DNA from: Pyrinomonadaceae bacterium
GTDB taxonomy: Bacteria; Acidobacteriota; Blastocatellia; Pyrinomonadales; Pyrinomonadaceae
Direction: 5' to 3'
Length of the DNA stretch: 34,080 nt
Assembly (NCBI GenBank): GCA_023717605.1
Contig: JAMQPH010000667.1
Coordinates: forward strand, 1-34,080
This document shows, one piece after another, positions 7,625-16,396 of the stretch. The position numbers were made by a program, and so were the translations under genes. The notes beneath the pieces are model-generated. The model had not been told where the DNA came from. It did not search any database and saw only the letters and a program-made list of their open reading frames with translations. Position 1 is the stretch's first letter, and each line of letters starts with the position of its first letter.

Positions 7625-8566
7625 ATGTACCGGTCCCTTCGTGGCGGAACTACAACAACTCAACCCAGGAACGGCCGCAAGGTTCTAAAACCATTGGCGG
7701 TTCTGCTGCTCCTGGCGTTGGTCTGTGGTCTGGTGCTTGGCCAAGCCGGTCGGAAACCGCAAAGCTCAAGTAGTCAGAGTGGCGTGCTGGTGAGCGTGGT
7801 GGTTAAGCGTGACGATAAGTCGTCGGCGAACATAACCAGCAAGCAAGTTGCCGTCTATGATAATGGTGTAGAACAGACCATCAAGAACCTCACTCCGGAT
7901 CCTTCGCCCGCTCGCATAGTTCTGTTGGTTGATAACTCTCTGACCCTGCGGGCCGACATCGATAAACTCGAAAAGGCCACGCGCGAATTTGCTTACGAGA
8001 TCTACGAAGGAGACCAATTGCTGATCGTTGGGTACGATGAGGTAGCCGAGATTGTCGCTGACTGGACTGATAACGCGAAGTCCATCGAGGCGTCGCTAAA
8101 GGGTTTCCGGAAGAAAGGCCAGCCGCACCTGTTCGACGCACTCAGTGCGGTTGTCGAGCAGGCATTGAGTCCTCTTGCCGGCCAGAAGCGCGCGATCGTG
8201 GTTATCAGCGATGGTCTTGACCGCGGTAGCAAGACCACGTTTGAGAAGATACTCTCCGACCTGCAAGCGAATGACATCATGGTCTACATGATCCAAATCT
8301 CCGACCGGACGCGGGGTGCCATTCGGCGCGATGTGCCGAAGCCAAAGCAAGTCGTTGAAAAATTAGTCGAAGGAACCGGGGGGCTGGTCCTTTCTATCGA
8401 TGAGACGGTCGAAGCTGCCAAGAGCGTTTGTGATGAACTAAGAAAGAACCGGTACGTGCTTTCATACGTTCCCTCAAGCGTGCCCTATGGCGAAGCGCGG
8501 CGCTTGCTGGTGGTGGGCGATCAGGGGATCACGATCCGATCCAAATCAATGCAGCCGCCTAACTAG
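7625..8566 (+). CDS. secreted VWFA-domain protein (acidobacterial type)
   Basis: A 313 aa protein. A hydrophobic export segment spans residues 21-40 (PLAVLLLLALVCG), then comes a short beta-rich region ending in the pattern VAVYDNGVEQTI (about 75-87), typical of the acidobacterial VWFA-related family. A von Willebrand A domain follows (about 97-270). The metal-ion-dependent adhesion motif is near DNSLT (103-107), a D-x-S-x-T variant of DxSxS; the second MIDAS Asp is probably in ISDGLD. Such proteins are exported and thought to bind ligands or partners; substrates are unknown. The start at 7625 follows the FmdB stop by 20 bases. Confidence 0.85.
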   Translation: MYRSLRGGTTTTQPRNGRKVLKPLAVLLLLALVCGLVLGQAGRKPQSSSSQSGVLVSVVVKRDDKSSANITSKQVAVYDNGVEQTIKNLTPDPSPARIVLLVDNSLTLRADIDKLEKATREFAYEIYEGDQLLIVGYDEVAEIVADWTDNAKSIEASLKGFRKKGQPHLFDALSAVVEQALSPLAGQKRAIVVISDGLDRGSKTTFEKILSDLQANDIMVYMIQISDRTRGAIRRDVPKPKQVVEKLVEGTGGLVLSIDETVEAAKSVCDELRKNRYVLSYVPSSVPYGEARRLLVVGDQGITIRSKSMQPPN

Positions 8567-8567
8567 A

Positions 8568-8611
8568 GACACGGCGAAGCGGAGACTGGGCGACGGGGAG
8601 AAACGGACGAG
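8568..8611. repeat. degenerate octamer array
   Basis: Five consecutive 8-nt units of the type GACACGGC or GACGGGGA (8568-8607), plus a partial sixth. They fill nearly the whole 50-bp gap between the convergent VWFA and small membrane protein genes. No T-run or stable hairpin is obvious. Confidence 0.65.
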
Positions 8612-8616
8612 TTTGA

Positions 8617-8820
8617 TCACTTGTCACTTTTACGGCGCGAGTAGAGGTAGAACAGGACGCCGATGATTATCAGCACCAGGGTTTCCATGAAAATGAAGAA
8701 GCGCGGAACGAATGTTCCATCATCGTCGTGAGCATCCTGATAGGCGACTAGCGTTCCGAGAGTAAGACCCACCGTCAGCCAGATCAATTGTCTTTTAGCA
8801 TCCCACCGGTACTGGTTCAT
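8617..8820 (-). CDS. small membrane protein, two transmembrane segments
   Basis: A 67 aa hypothetical protein with two predicted membrane spans, about residues 12-27 (LIWLTVGLTLGTLVAY) and 42-60 (FFIFMETLVLIIIGVLFYLY), joined by an acidic loop with a DAHDDD cluster and ending in a basic RRKSDK tail (positive-inside). I do not recognise a family. It is convergent with the VWFA gene, from which it is separated by an octamer array. The composition is convincingly protein-like, but the ribosome-binding site is weak. Confidence 0.6.
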   Translation of the reverse strand: MNQYRWDAKRQLIWLTVGLTLGTLVAYQDAHDDDGTFVPRFFIFMETLVLIIIGVLFYLYSRRKSDK

Positions 8821-8890
8821 TATGACTTTGGAAGTTCAGAGTTCATCGACCTTTAGGTTGCGGCCCAGCGACGCTTTACAAGCAGGAAGC

Positions 8891-8930
8891 ATTTGCGGTT
8901 GGTCGTTTGTAATCTGCGGAATCTGCGGAT
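8891..8930. repeat. short nonamer repeat in the spacer
   Basis: AATCTGCGG occurs twice in tandem (8911-8919 and 8920-8928), with a related ATTTGCGGT at 8891-8899. It lies between the small membrane protein start (8820) and the DUF4350-like stop (8938). Confidence 0.5.
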
Positions 8931-8937
8931 AGAGTTC

Positions 8938-9858
8938 CTACAGCTGACCGGACAACCAGTGCATAATGTTAAGCGCAAGTTGTCGATTATCGCTGCCAGG
9001 CACGTTCATACCCATCGGTCGTTTCTCAACACCTACCAACTGCGCCGACAGCATCCCCGCTTCTCCCAGTACCACCACTCGCCCTTTACCGAACTTGAAT
9101 GCAATTCCCTGGGCACGTCCGGCCGCTGAAACGGATGTTTGTGATTCGCGATCGGGCTTATCCCTGGCCGTTTCAGACAGTTGTAGGAGCACTGAGCTAC
9201 CTTCGGGACCTTTGATCGATTGCCCTGTAAATGTGAGGACCTGGTTGATTCTTTCGCCCGCGGTGTGTCCATTTGTAATAGGGTGGTCTAGCAGACGTTT
9301 GTTTTCACGGGAGAAGAGCAGAGTTGAAGGGTCTCCCGACTCCTTGAAGTAATTCTCTGGATCAAAGGTGTATCCCTTGCTCATTTCTACGCCAAAACGC
9401 TTGCCCAGACTTTCGGCAGCTCCGCCAAATGGAGCATGGTCGGCTATCAGCAGCAGAGCGCCCCCACCTTTTACCCAGTCGCGCACCACATCACATTCTT
9501 CTTCCGTGAAAGCGGCACCGTCCGCGCCGTCCTCGTCCATATCTTCGGCGCCCAGTGCGTTGGCAATCACGAGGATCTTGAACGTGCTCAGGGAAGGCTT
9601 GGCGAACAGTTTCCGGCCGGGCACAACGTTATAGCCATCGCTGCCTATAAGATCGACGAAGGGTTTGTAGCGTCCTGTAGTCGTATGAAAGTTGTTGTGA
9701 GCTTCGTCAAAAACGACCCGAGGATAGTTTTTGGTGTAAGCGGGATGCGCGACCGTCGTGTTGAATTCGGCATCGGAGCTTTGTTGCGCTCCTGCGAGTT
9801 GCGATTGGAGCGCAAAGATAAGAGCCAGCGCCAGGAATCGACCGAAATGAATTTTCAT
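8938..9858 (-). CDS. exported DUF4350-like protein
   Basis: A 306 aa protein with a cleavable signal peptide (MKIHFGRFLALALIFALQ, cleavage near AGAQ, about residue 25). The mature part resembles the DUF4350/GATase-like fold: VVFDEAHNNFH near the N-terminus, a KILVIANA strand, the pattern VVRDWVKGGGALLLIADHAPFGG (about residues 125-147, quoted only in part) and GKGRVVVLGEAGMLSA near the C-terminus. Such proteins occur in the periplasm or next to ABC/gliding-type transport genes; no enzymatic activity is established. No partner gene for a transporter is next to it here. The start is at an ATG without a strong Shine-Dalgarno sequence. Confidence 0.65.
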   Translation of the reverse strand: MKIHFGRFLALALIFALQSQLAGAQQSSDAEFNTTVAHPAYTKNYPRVVFDEAHNNFHTTTGRYKPFVDLIGSDGYNVVPGRKLFAKPSLSTFKILVIANALGAEDMDEDGADGAAFTEEECDVVRDWVKGGGALLLIADHAPFGGAAESLGKRFGVEMSKGYTFDPENYFKESGDPSTLLFSRENKRLLDHPITNGHTAGERINQVLTFTGQSIKGPEGSSVLLQLSETARDKPDRESQTSVSAAGRAQGIAFKFGKGRVVVLGEAGMLSAQLVGVEKRPMGMNVPGSDNRQLALNIMHWLSGQL

Positions 9859-9952
9859 GGTGCGGTGAATCAGTAGTTATGAAGCTTGATTGGGATTTTC
9901 GGGCATCGGCTTGCTATTGGACACATTGCAAGGCCGAACGCTGACCTTAGGT

Positions 9953-11152
9953 TCAGGTTCGGGCTTGAAGCTTCTCGAGTCGCTCGCCCGCAAGCAGCAG
10001 GGTCTCATCCTTCTTGCAGAAGCAGAATCTGACCTGTTGCGCACCCCGCTCTGGAACGCTGTAAAAGCTCGAGCCGGGCACGCAGGCCACGCCCACCTCG
10101 CGAATAAGGTGGCGCGTAAACTCAATGTCACTGGCAAAACCAAACCCGGATATGTCAGTCATGATGTAGTAAGCGCCGTCGGGACGGAATGTCTTGAATC
10201 CGGACTTCTCCAGCACTGGCAGCAAGAGATCTCGACGTCGATGGTACTCGACCTGCAAATGCTCGTAGTACTCGGGTGGAAGCGACAATGCATAGGCCCC
10301 GGCCGCTTGTAACGGCGCCGCGGCGCCTACGGTAAGAAAATCGTGCACCTTGCGAATGGCGCTGGTGATCTCCGGCGGGGCGATGCAATAGCCCACCCGC
10401 CAGCCAGTGACCGAATACGTCTTGGACATCGAATTGACGATCACCGTGCGCTCGCGCATGCCGGGAATCTGGGCCATTGAGATGTGTTGGATTTCTGCGT
10501 CTTCCCGCGGGTAGATAATGTGTTCGTAGATCTCATCAGTGAAGCAGAGCGCGTCAAACTCCTGGCAGAGGCCCGCGATGAACACCATCTCCTCGCTCGT
10601 GAAGACTTTGCCTGTCGGGTTATTCGGATTGCAAATGATGATCGCTTTCGTCTTTGTGTTAAACGAGGCGCGCAGTTCGTCTCTGTCAAAACTCCAGTCA
10701 GGCGCACGTAGCGGCACGTAGCGCGGACGAGCGTCGGAGAGAATCGCGTCCGGCGCATAGTTTTCATAGTACGGCTCGAAAACGACCACCTCTTCACCAG
10801 GGTCCACGGTGGCCATCATCGCGGCGATCATTCCTTCGGTTGAGCCACATGTGACGGTCAACTCTGTTTCCGGATCGACATCCAAACCCAGATACCACTT
10901 CGTCTTCTTCGCTATTGACTCGCGAAAGTCGCGCGCACCCCAGGTGATAGCATATTGATTGATATCGTCAGAGATGGCCTGCATCGCTACTCGCTTGATG
11001 TCATCTGGCGCGGCAAAGTCGGGAAAGCCCTGCGAAAGATTTACCGCTCCGTGTTTGAGCGCTTCACGGGTCATCTCCCGAATCACGGATTCAGTAAAAA
11101 GATTCGCCTTCCTGGAAACGTGGCGACGCGTTGAGGGTGCAGGTGTGGTCAT
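9953..11152 (-). CDS. class I/II PLP-dependent aminotransferase
   Basis: A 399 aa fold-type I aminotransferase of the aspartate aminotransferase superfamily. It has the N-terminal AVNLSQGFPDF substrate-side motif, the CNPNNPTGKVF block (about residues 172-183), FTDEIYEHI, and the PLP-lysine motif NSMSKTYSVTGWRVGY (about 239-254, Lys near 243). The closest described groups are the kynurenine--oxoglutarate and methionine aminotransferases (YbdL-like), so it probably transfers an amino group from an aromatic, methionine-like or branched substrate to a 2-oxoacid in the cytoplasm. The exact substrate cannot be read from sequence. It lies between the DUF4350-like gene and the PEGA/TPR gene without obvious functional link. 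Confidence 0.88.
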   Translation of the reverse strand: MTTPAPSTRRHVSRKANLFTESVIREMTREALKHGAVNLSQGFPDFAAPDDIKRVAMQAISDDINQYAITWGARDFRESIAKKTKWYLGLDVDPETELTVTCGSTEGMIAAMMATVDPGEEVVVFEPYYENYAPDAILSDARPRYVPLRAPDWSFDRDELRASFNTKTKAIIICNPNNPTGKVFTSEEMVFIAGLCQEFDALCFTDEIYEHIIYPREDAEIQHISMAQIPGMRERTVIVNSMSKTYSVTGWRVGYCIAPPEITSAIRKVHDFLTVGAAAPLQAAGAYALSLPPEYYEHLQVEYHRRRDLLLPVLEKSGFKTFRPDGAYYIMTDISGFGFASDIEFTRHLIREVGVACVPGSSFYSVPERGAQQVRFCFCKKDETLLLAGERLEKLQART

Positions 11153-11253
11153 ACTCTTGCGATGAACTCAATTAAAAGGAGATCTGACTCAGAAACGGAG
11201 CACGATGCTCTCATAGATAAAGGCGCAGTTCAAGAAATCAAATTCAGGGTGAA

Positions 11254-12300
11254 CTACGGAATGATTTCCACGCCGGCGTCGTCGCGTTTGAGTTGTTCGA
11301 TCATGGAGCGAAGAGCGGGAGCGAGGCTGCCGTTCGGAGCCAGCGCTAGATACTTCTCATAGGCGGCGATGGCGTCTTTATATTTCTGCTGACGCTCGTA
11401 AGCGGCACCCAGCAGTTGATAGATGACGGGTTCGGAATCCATCAGCTGGTCCAGAGCCTTCCGATACTCGGCTATGGCCTCGTGGAACTGACCCTTCTCT
11501 TCCAGGAGGCGCGCCAAGCCGACGTGAGCTTCGGGCTGAAAACCATGCGCTTCTCGAATCGAACGGCGAAAAGATTTGATAGCTTCTTCGTCAAAAGCAG
11601 CTTCGCGATTAATGCGGCCCTCGACCGCGGAGGCTTCGGGATAAATTGGACGCGCGCGTCGGGCAGCATCGATCTCAGCCAGGGCCTCTCGATATTGGTT
11701 GAGCTCGAGAAGAACACGGGCCAGGCCAACGCGGGCTGCGGGAAACGAAGGCCGGAGTTTTAGAGCTCGCCGGTAAGCCTCGACGGCTCTCTGTTGCGCC
11801 TCATCGTCTTTGGCTTTTTCACGCAAGGTTTCTGCTTCCTGAAAGGCCAGTTCAGCCGCGTCGGTGGTACGCACGAGCTTTACGTTGGCGCTTCTTTTCC
11901 CGGGTAAGATGGGAACTGTTGATTCTTTGAATCCATTAGCGCGAACGCGCATGCTGTGCCGGGCCGGCGAAACGTTCTTCACGGTAAGTTTGCCGGAGTC
12001 GTCAGTGACGCCGCGGCGAATCTCATCAATCCAGACGATCGCGTTTGGTTCAGACGTGATTGTGAGGGTCCGTGAGGAGGGACCATCGGTGCTTAGGGGG
12101 CGTTGAGCGAATACCGCATTTGCAAATAAGAGTAGCGCCACCAGGACCAGTAATCGAAATCGACTGGGGCGAACTCCGGAAGTTGCGCCAGATTCGCAGG
12201 TTGGGACGGGTGGTTTACCCCCGCTTGCCTTGCGATGAAACTCAGCGGGGGTAAACCACCCTTCCCAACCTGCGAGACACTCCACCTTGAGAGACGGCAT
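11254..12300 (-). CDS. exported PEGA plus TPR protein
   Basis: A 348 aa protein. Residues 46-66 form a signal peptide (RFRLLVLVALLLFANAVFA) with cleavage after FA. A PEGA-like domain (about 75-130) carries the pattern NAIVWIDEIRRGVTDD. Residues 130-330 are tetratricopeptide repeats, with units such as AVEAYRRALKLRPSFPAA and AIAAYEKYLALAPNG, a scaffold for protein binding. Residues about 9-36 are encoded by one side of a 32-bp inverted repeat, so the true start may lie nearer the signal peptide (no ATG there) or the repeat has lengthened the N-terminus. Exact function unknown; likely a periplasmic assembly protein. Confidence 0.75.
   Translation of the reverse strand: MPSLKVECLAGWEGWFTPAEFHRKASGGKPPVPTCESGATSGVRPSRFRLLVLVALLLFANAVFAQRPLSTDGPSSRTLTITSEPNAIVWIDEIRRGVTDDSGKLTVKNVSPARHSMRVRANGFKESTVPILPGKRSANVKLVRTTDAAELAFQEAETLREKAKDDEAQQRAVEAYRRALKLRPSFPAARVGLARVLLELNQYREALAEIDAARRARPIYPEASAVEGRINREAAFDEEAIKSFRRSIREAHGFQPEAHVGLARLLEEKGQFHEAIAEYRKALDQLMDSEPVIYQLLGAAYERQQKYKDAIAAYEKYLALAPNGSLAPALRSMIEQLKRDDAGVEIIP
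12194..12275. repeat. 32-bp inverted repeat inside the PEGA/TPR coding start
   Basis: Arms 12194-12225 and 12244-12275 are inverted copies with one mismatch and an 18-nt loop. The arms include a run of CCCCCGC and the word GGTGGTTTACC. The whole element is in the first ~36 codons of the PEGA/TPR reading frame. It looks like a REP- or MITE-type element; I see no target duplication. Confidence 0.85.
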
Positions 12301-12318
12301 TTCAAGTACTTTCAGTTC

Positions 12319-12364
12319 ACGAATTACGATTTGCCATTTGACGCTTTACGATTCAGGATTCACG
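12319..12364. repeat. solitary heptamer array, ACGATTT type
   Basis: Six consecutive 7-nt units ending mostly in ATT or TTT (for example ACGATTT, GCCATTT, CAGGATT) span 12319-12360. It occupies the 88-bp gap between the transglycosylase stop and the PEGA/TPR start and has no inverted partner in this window. Confidence 0.6.
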
Positions 12365-12388
12365 CGCCCTAAACTAAACAAACAGCCT

Positions 12389-14743
12389 TTACTCCTCTTC
12401 TTCTCCTCCAACAACTCTGCGTCTGCGCACGGTCGAACCGTTAGGCTCGACAGTTGGAGTTGAGCTAGGTGTGGCAGATCCCTGTCTGGTCACTGCACGC
12501 GTTCCCACCTCGGGCCGAAACTTCCCATTCGCGTCGTAGAGCCGCTCATACTGCATTCGATTACGAACCACGCCTTGAATGTATCCGCGTGTTTCTTTAA
12601 TAGGAACCGCTTCCGCCCACTCGTCCATCTCCGCAGGCAGGGAAGCGCGCCACTGCACCGCCCGCATTGGACCCGCGTTGTAGGCGGCGGCGACATACTC
12701 GATGCGGCCAAACTTATCGATCTGGTCGCGCAGGTAAGCCGTGCCAAGTTGAATATTCAGCCTTGGCTCGAAGAGCGACTCGACGGTAATGGACCGGTCA
12801 ACTCCATACTTCCTGGCTGTCAGTTGTCCAGTCGGAACCAGCAGCTGCATCAGCCCGTAGGCTCGCGCGGGAGAACGCGCTTTGGTGATGAAGACCGTCT
12901 CCTGCCGGATCAAACCCGCCACCTGGTAGGGATCGAGGTTTCTTGCGCGCGACTCCTGGACGATGATGTCCCAATAGGCAAGGGGATAAAAGACATCCCA
13001 CTCTTCTGGAGTCATTTCTTCCGGTTTCATCTGCGAATAGTCCGGGAAGCTCTTTCTCAGCGCGTTCAGCGCACGCACGTTGTCCTCTTGAGAACGATAG
13101 ATCTGAGCAATCGCCAGATTAACTTTGGGGCTCGATGGCGTCGACGCCGAAGCCCGCGATAGTTCTTCGAGCGCCCACTCGTTGACGCCGATGTTCGACA
13201 GTTGATCGGCCTTCGTGATCCGAGTCTCTTCAGCAGGACTGGCCGTCTCTTCCGCCACCGTTACTGTCTGCAGATTCGCAACTGCGCGGGCCACCACCGA
13301 ATCGGGCGCAAATGTTTTTGACTGGGTTTTGCCGGCTCGAGTCATGGCTTCCAGCCGCTGGTTGGCGAGATACCCGTACCAGTTTGCGTCGTAACGTCCG
13401 AGCATGGCCTGGTAAATTGCGCGGGCTTCCGAATACTTTCCAGCCCGTTCAGAATCACGAGCCGCCCAGTATCCAGCCCGACCTCGGTTGTCATTGTTCT
13501 TGTCAACGTAGTGGGCCAGGTGCTCGGTTAACAACCGGGACGATTCCGAGTAGTTCTTTCCTTCGTGCGCGAGCCACGCAAAATCGAATTGGGCTTGAAC
13601 CACCTCGACCGAACCAGGAGCAGAGCTCACAGCCGTTCGCAGAAAATACGAGGCGTCAGTGAGATTCTTCGCGTCTTCAGCCGTTTGTCCCACACTGACG
13701 AGCACTCGCGGTGTAAACGGACTATTCGGAAAGGTGCGACGCAACTCTTCCACAGTCGCTCGGGCTTGTTCCCATTGACGTGCACGTGCGTAGTTCTGGG
13801 CCAGGTAGTAGAGAGCTTCGGCGCGCGCATCTCCAGCAGAGGAGGGAACTCTATTCAATGCCGCAACTGCTTCGGTGGTCTTCCTGGCGTTGGTAGCGGA
13901 AATGCCGCGTCTTAGTTCCGTTTGCGGCGTTGCTAATGCCGGAAACTTCGCGAACGCTTCGGTGTATGCCTGAAGTGCTTCGGCGGGCTTATTCAGCTCA
14001 AAGAGTTTATCCGCGCGCGCGACAGCTTCTTCGGCAGTCGCTGGAGATTGCGTCGAATTGAGTTGCGAAATCAGGGTTGCCGCCGTAATGCTTTCCGGAG
14101 TTCCGGGAGCAAAGAAATAGATGCGCCTATAAGCGGCCAGCGCCCGGGTCTTATCTGTTCCTCTGTATGCATCGCCGACTAGCATGAGAGCCGCCGGGTC
14201 GTCCCTGGCGGTCAAGTCACCTAGCAGACCTGGAACAGTTGAGGCTTGGCCGGACTTGATTGCGATATCAGCAATGCGCATCTTCGCTTCCCGAGCGCGA
14301 TCCGAAGATGGGTAGTCTTTTGTTAACTGTTCATACACGATTCGTGCGTCGGCTGTGCGGCCGGTCTGCTCGAGCGCATTGCCTCGCATGAACAGCGCAT
14401 AGTCACCTAGCGAGGTGTGCTCACGAATGACATTTGTGTCAAGCAGCACGGCCGCTCCCGCATAGTCGTTAGCCCGAATCCTGATCCTGGCCCGCACCAT
14501 TCTTGCCAGGGCCGCCGCTTTGGTTTTGGGAAAGTCTGACTCTATTCGCGCCACTACGTCGTCGGCGGGCAGAGTGCCGCCGCGGGTCTGGCCGCGCAGG
14601 TTGTCGAGAGCCCTGACTTCGGCCGGGGTTTGCTGTCTGGTTAGACAGCTTGCGGTCATGAAGGTCGGGAGCGAGGCACCGACGACAACAGCGAGGCCAA
14701 TCAGAATGAGGATAAGGCGATGCTTACTAAATTTCCTTGCCAA
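12389..14743 (-). CDS. Slt70-like lytic transglycosylase with TPR-like superhelix
   Basis: A 784 aa exported protein. An N-terminal hydrophobic segment (residues 8-28, with a possible weak lipobox ending ASC at 33) targets it to the envelope. Residues about 40-560 are a helical repeat region with TPR-type units. The C-terminal SLT domain (about 600-735) has the catalytic pattern GLIRQETVF, where Glu (about 614) is the proton donor, then ARSPARAYGLMQL, and AAAYNAGPMRA. These match soluble lytic murein transglycosylase. It cleaves peptidoglycan to form 1,6-anhydro-muropeptides during wall turnover. Compared with Slt70 the N-terminal superhelix is longer and the tail after residue 740 is Ser/Thr/Pro-rich. 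It is separated from the PEGA/TPR gene by 88 bases, both on the minus strand. Confidence 0.9.
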   Translation of the reverse strand: MARKFSKHRLILILIGLAVVVGASLPTFMTASCLTRQQTPAEVRALDNLRGQTRGGTLPADDVVARIESDFPKTKAAALARMVRARIRIRANDYAGAAVLLDTNVIREHTSLGDYALFMRGNALEQTGRTADARIVYEQLTKDYPSSDRAREAKMRIADIAIKSGQASTVPGLLGDLTARDDPAALMLVGDAYRGTDKTRALAAYRRIYFFAPGTPESITAATLISQLNSTQSPATAEEAVARADKLFELNKPAEALQAYTEAFAKFPALATPQTELRRGISATNARKTTEAVAALNRVPSSAGDARAEALYYLAQNYARARQWEQARATVEELRRTFPNSPFTPRVLVSVGQTAEDAKNLTDASYFLRTAVSSAPGSVEVVQAQFDFAWLAHEGKNYSESSRLLTEHLAHYVDKNNDNRGRAGYWAARDSERAGKYSEARAIYQAMLGRYDANWYGYLANQRLEAMTRAGKTQSKTFAPDSVVARAVANLQTVTVAEETASPAEETRITKADQLSNIGVNEWALEELSRASASTPSSPKVNLAIAQIYRSQEDNVRALNALRKSFPDYSQMKPEEMTPEEWDVFYPLAYWDIIVQESRARNLDPYQVAGLIRQETVFITKARSPARAYGLMQLLVPTGQLTARKYGVDRSITVESLFEPRLNIQLGTAYLRDQIDKFGRIEYVAAAYNAGPMRAVQWRASLPAEMDEWAEAVPIKETRGYIQGVVRNRMQYERLYDANGKFRPEVGTRAVTRQGSATPSSTPTVEPNGSTVRRRRVVGGEEEE

Positions 14744-14845
14744 CTTCAGTGCTCCTCCCGTGAGTTACCGGTTGCATGTTTATAGCTTGGGGAGGGGCTA
14801 AATGTTTTAGCGGCCGATTCAATTGGCCGGCCAGTTAGTGACACC

Positions 14846-16285
14846 TCACGCGGAAACAGTTGCCCCAGGGTATGCGCTCCCCAATTTCGAAGCGTCACCC
14901 ACTGCCAGCGTGTAAACCAGCTCGTGGTGGAAGTAGTCATACTTCCGCGCCACCTCTGGTTTCACGCGTTTGTCGTACATATCGCGGGAACGATCAATAT
15001 ATTCACGCAGGCGCTCATAGAGATCATTCTGTTCGCGACCGTCTGCCACTTTCTGCTCGTTGTAGAGCTTGATCTCGGAAACCAGCAGTCGAGCAAAACG
15101 CTGAGCATCGATGTGCAAACGTTTTTCTTCTTCACCAGCAACCTCCACGGGCAGCTCCACATCAGTCCCGTAACGCCTGCGGGGGGCAGCGGGTTCGGTA
15201 ACTGCCGCAGGTTGTGGCGGTGGTGGCGCGCTCGTAACCTGATCAAATTGTGCGTGGGTCTCGTGTAGCGCAGGCGGCATTTCAAATTGCGGCGCAGGTG
15301 TCTCAAAGTGCGCGGGCGGCTCTTCCGCGACTTGCGGCGCTTCTGGAACATAAGGCTTGGGCGCGACCTCGTATGGTGGCGGCGCAGCCTCTTCTGATGT
15401 ATCTGCGGGGACTGGTTCCCAATACTCACGCTCCGGCACGTAAGCCGGTGCTGCTGTTTCCGGAACTGGTGCCCTGGCAGCGGGTGCCTCGGCAGCCGGC
15501 GCCTCCACAGCGGGTGCGGGCTCAGCCGCCGGTTGCTTTGCCGGAGCCTGACCAGCCAACAGTTCCACGGCCATTCCCGAAACTTTCGTTAGCGTCTCGA
15601 GAGCTTCGAGGTTGATGGCTTCAGAATCCAATCCGGCAGAGTCGGCATAAAGCACTGCTACCGTTCGGCTGCGCACGGTCAGCGGAATAGCGACTATTCG
15701 TTGAGGCGGCTCTTCGCCAAGTTTGTTAAGGATCAGATGATCCTCGGAATGAGAATGCGGACCGCCACTCCAGGTTGTTCGCGATCTGGCTACATCGCCG
15801 ATGACGGTATCAGCCGAGACTGCGACGGAGATCTGTTGAATGGTGTGGTCGCCGACTGTGCCTTCAAATCCGCGTCCACGCCAGCCAATGGCTCGTTCGT
15901 TCTTGATCGCGAAGACAGCGACCCGCGGCGCGAACGACGCTGCTCGGTTAACCAGAATCTTAAGTACGTCTGCCTGTACGGATTGCTCGCTGATCTCGGA
16001 AACGCCTGCTTTCACAATGGCAATGTCGCTCGATGCTTTAGCCCGCGAGGATTCCGAGGCAGCGAGATCTATCCCCTCTTCGTGCGCGGCTCTGAGATGC
16101 TCGAGAATGGAAGCCGCCACGGATCCATCCAATGTAACTTCGCCCTGGCGATCGAGCAGTCGGGTAAGAGATTCATTTAGTTGGCTCTGGAGTTCAGAAA
16201 TCTCCTGCCTGACTCCGCTCAAGCGCCCTTCGACATAGCTCTCAATCTCATGGCGCAAGCTTTCTTCCAGTTGTCCACTGACCAC
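14846..16285 (-). CDS. GAF-domain protein with proline-rich linker and conserved C-terminal helical domain
   Basis: A 479 aa hypothetical protein. Residues 1-60 are coiled coil. A GAF-like domain follows at about 100-245 (patterns VLKILVNRAASFAPRVAVF and RIVAIPLTVRSRTVAVLYAD, shown separately). Residues 250-375 are an Ala/Pro/Glu-rich, probably disordered, linker. The last ~95 residues form a conserved helical domain (QRFARLLVSEIKLYNEQK, LRE...SRDMYDKRV, YFHHELVYTLA, LGSAYPG) seen in acidobacterial and myxobacterial proteins. No catalytic or DNA-binding motif is visible, so a signalling or cell-organisation role is a guess. The start is GTG (16285), 10 bases after GGAGG; a promoter is at 16397-16426. 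Confidence 0.6.
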   Translation of the reverse strand: MVSGQLEESLRHEIESYVEGRLSGVRQEISELQSQLNESLTRLLDRQGEVTLDGSVAASILEHLRAAHEEGIDLAASESSRAKASSDIAIVKAGVSEISEQSVQADVLKILVNRAASFAPRVAVFAIKNERAIGWRGRGFEGTVGDHTIQQISVAVSADTVIGDVARSRTTWSGGPHSHSEDHLILNKLGEEPPQRIVAIPLTVRSRTVAVLYADSAGLDSEAINLEALETLTKVSGMAVELLAGQAPAKQPAAEPAPAVEAPAAEAPAARAPVPETAAPAYVPEREYWEPVPADTSEEAAPPPYEVAPKPYVPEAPQVAEEPPAHFETPAPQFEMPPALHETHAQFDQVTSAPPPPQPAAVTEPAAPRRRYGTDVELPVEVAGEEEKRLHIDAQRFARLLVSEIKLYNEQKVADGREQNDLYERLREYIDRSRDMYDKRVKPEVARKYDYFHHELVYTLAVGDASKLGSAYPGATVSA

Positions 16286-16396
16286 AGTTTCATTTCCTCC
16301 GTTGGTGCGTCGTTTGGATGACCACAGGTTTCTGGGTAAGGCCCTTTAGTTATCGCTAACCCCGAGAGACTCGCAGGGCGGAAGGTCTCAAAAGTA

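Noticed and set aside
15701-16180. A 159-codon plus-strand frame inside the GAF/proline-rich gene
   Set aside because: Antisense shadow of a well-composed gene with a promoter and ribosome-binding site.
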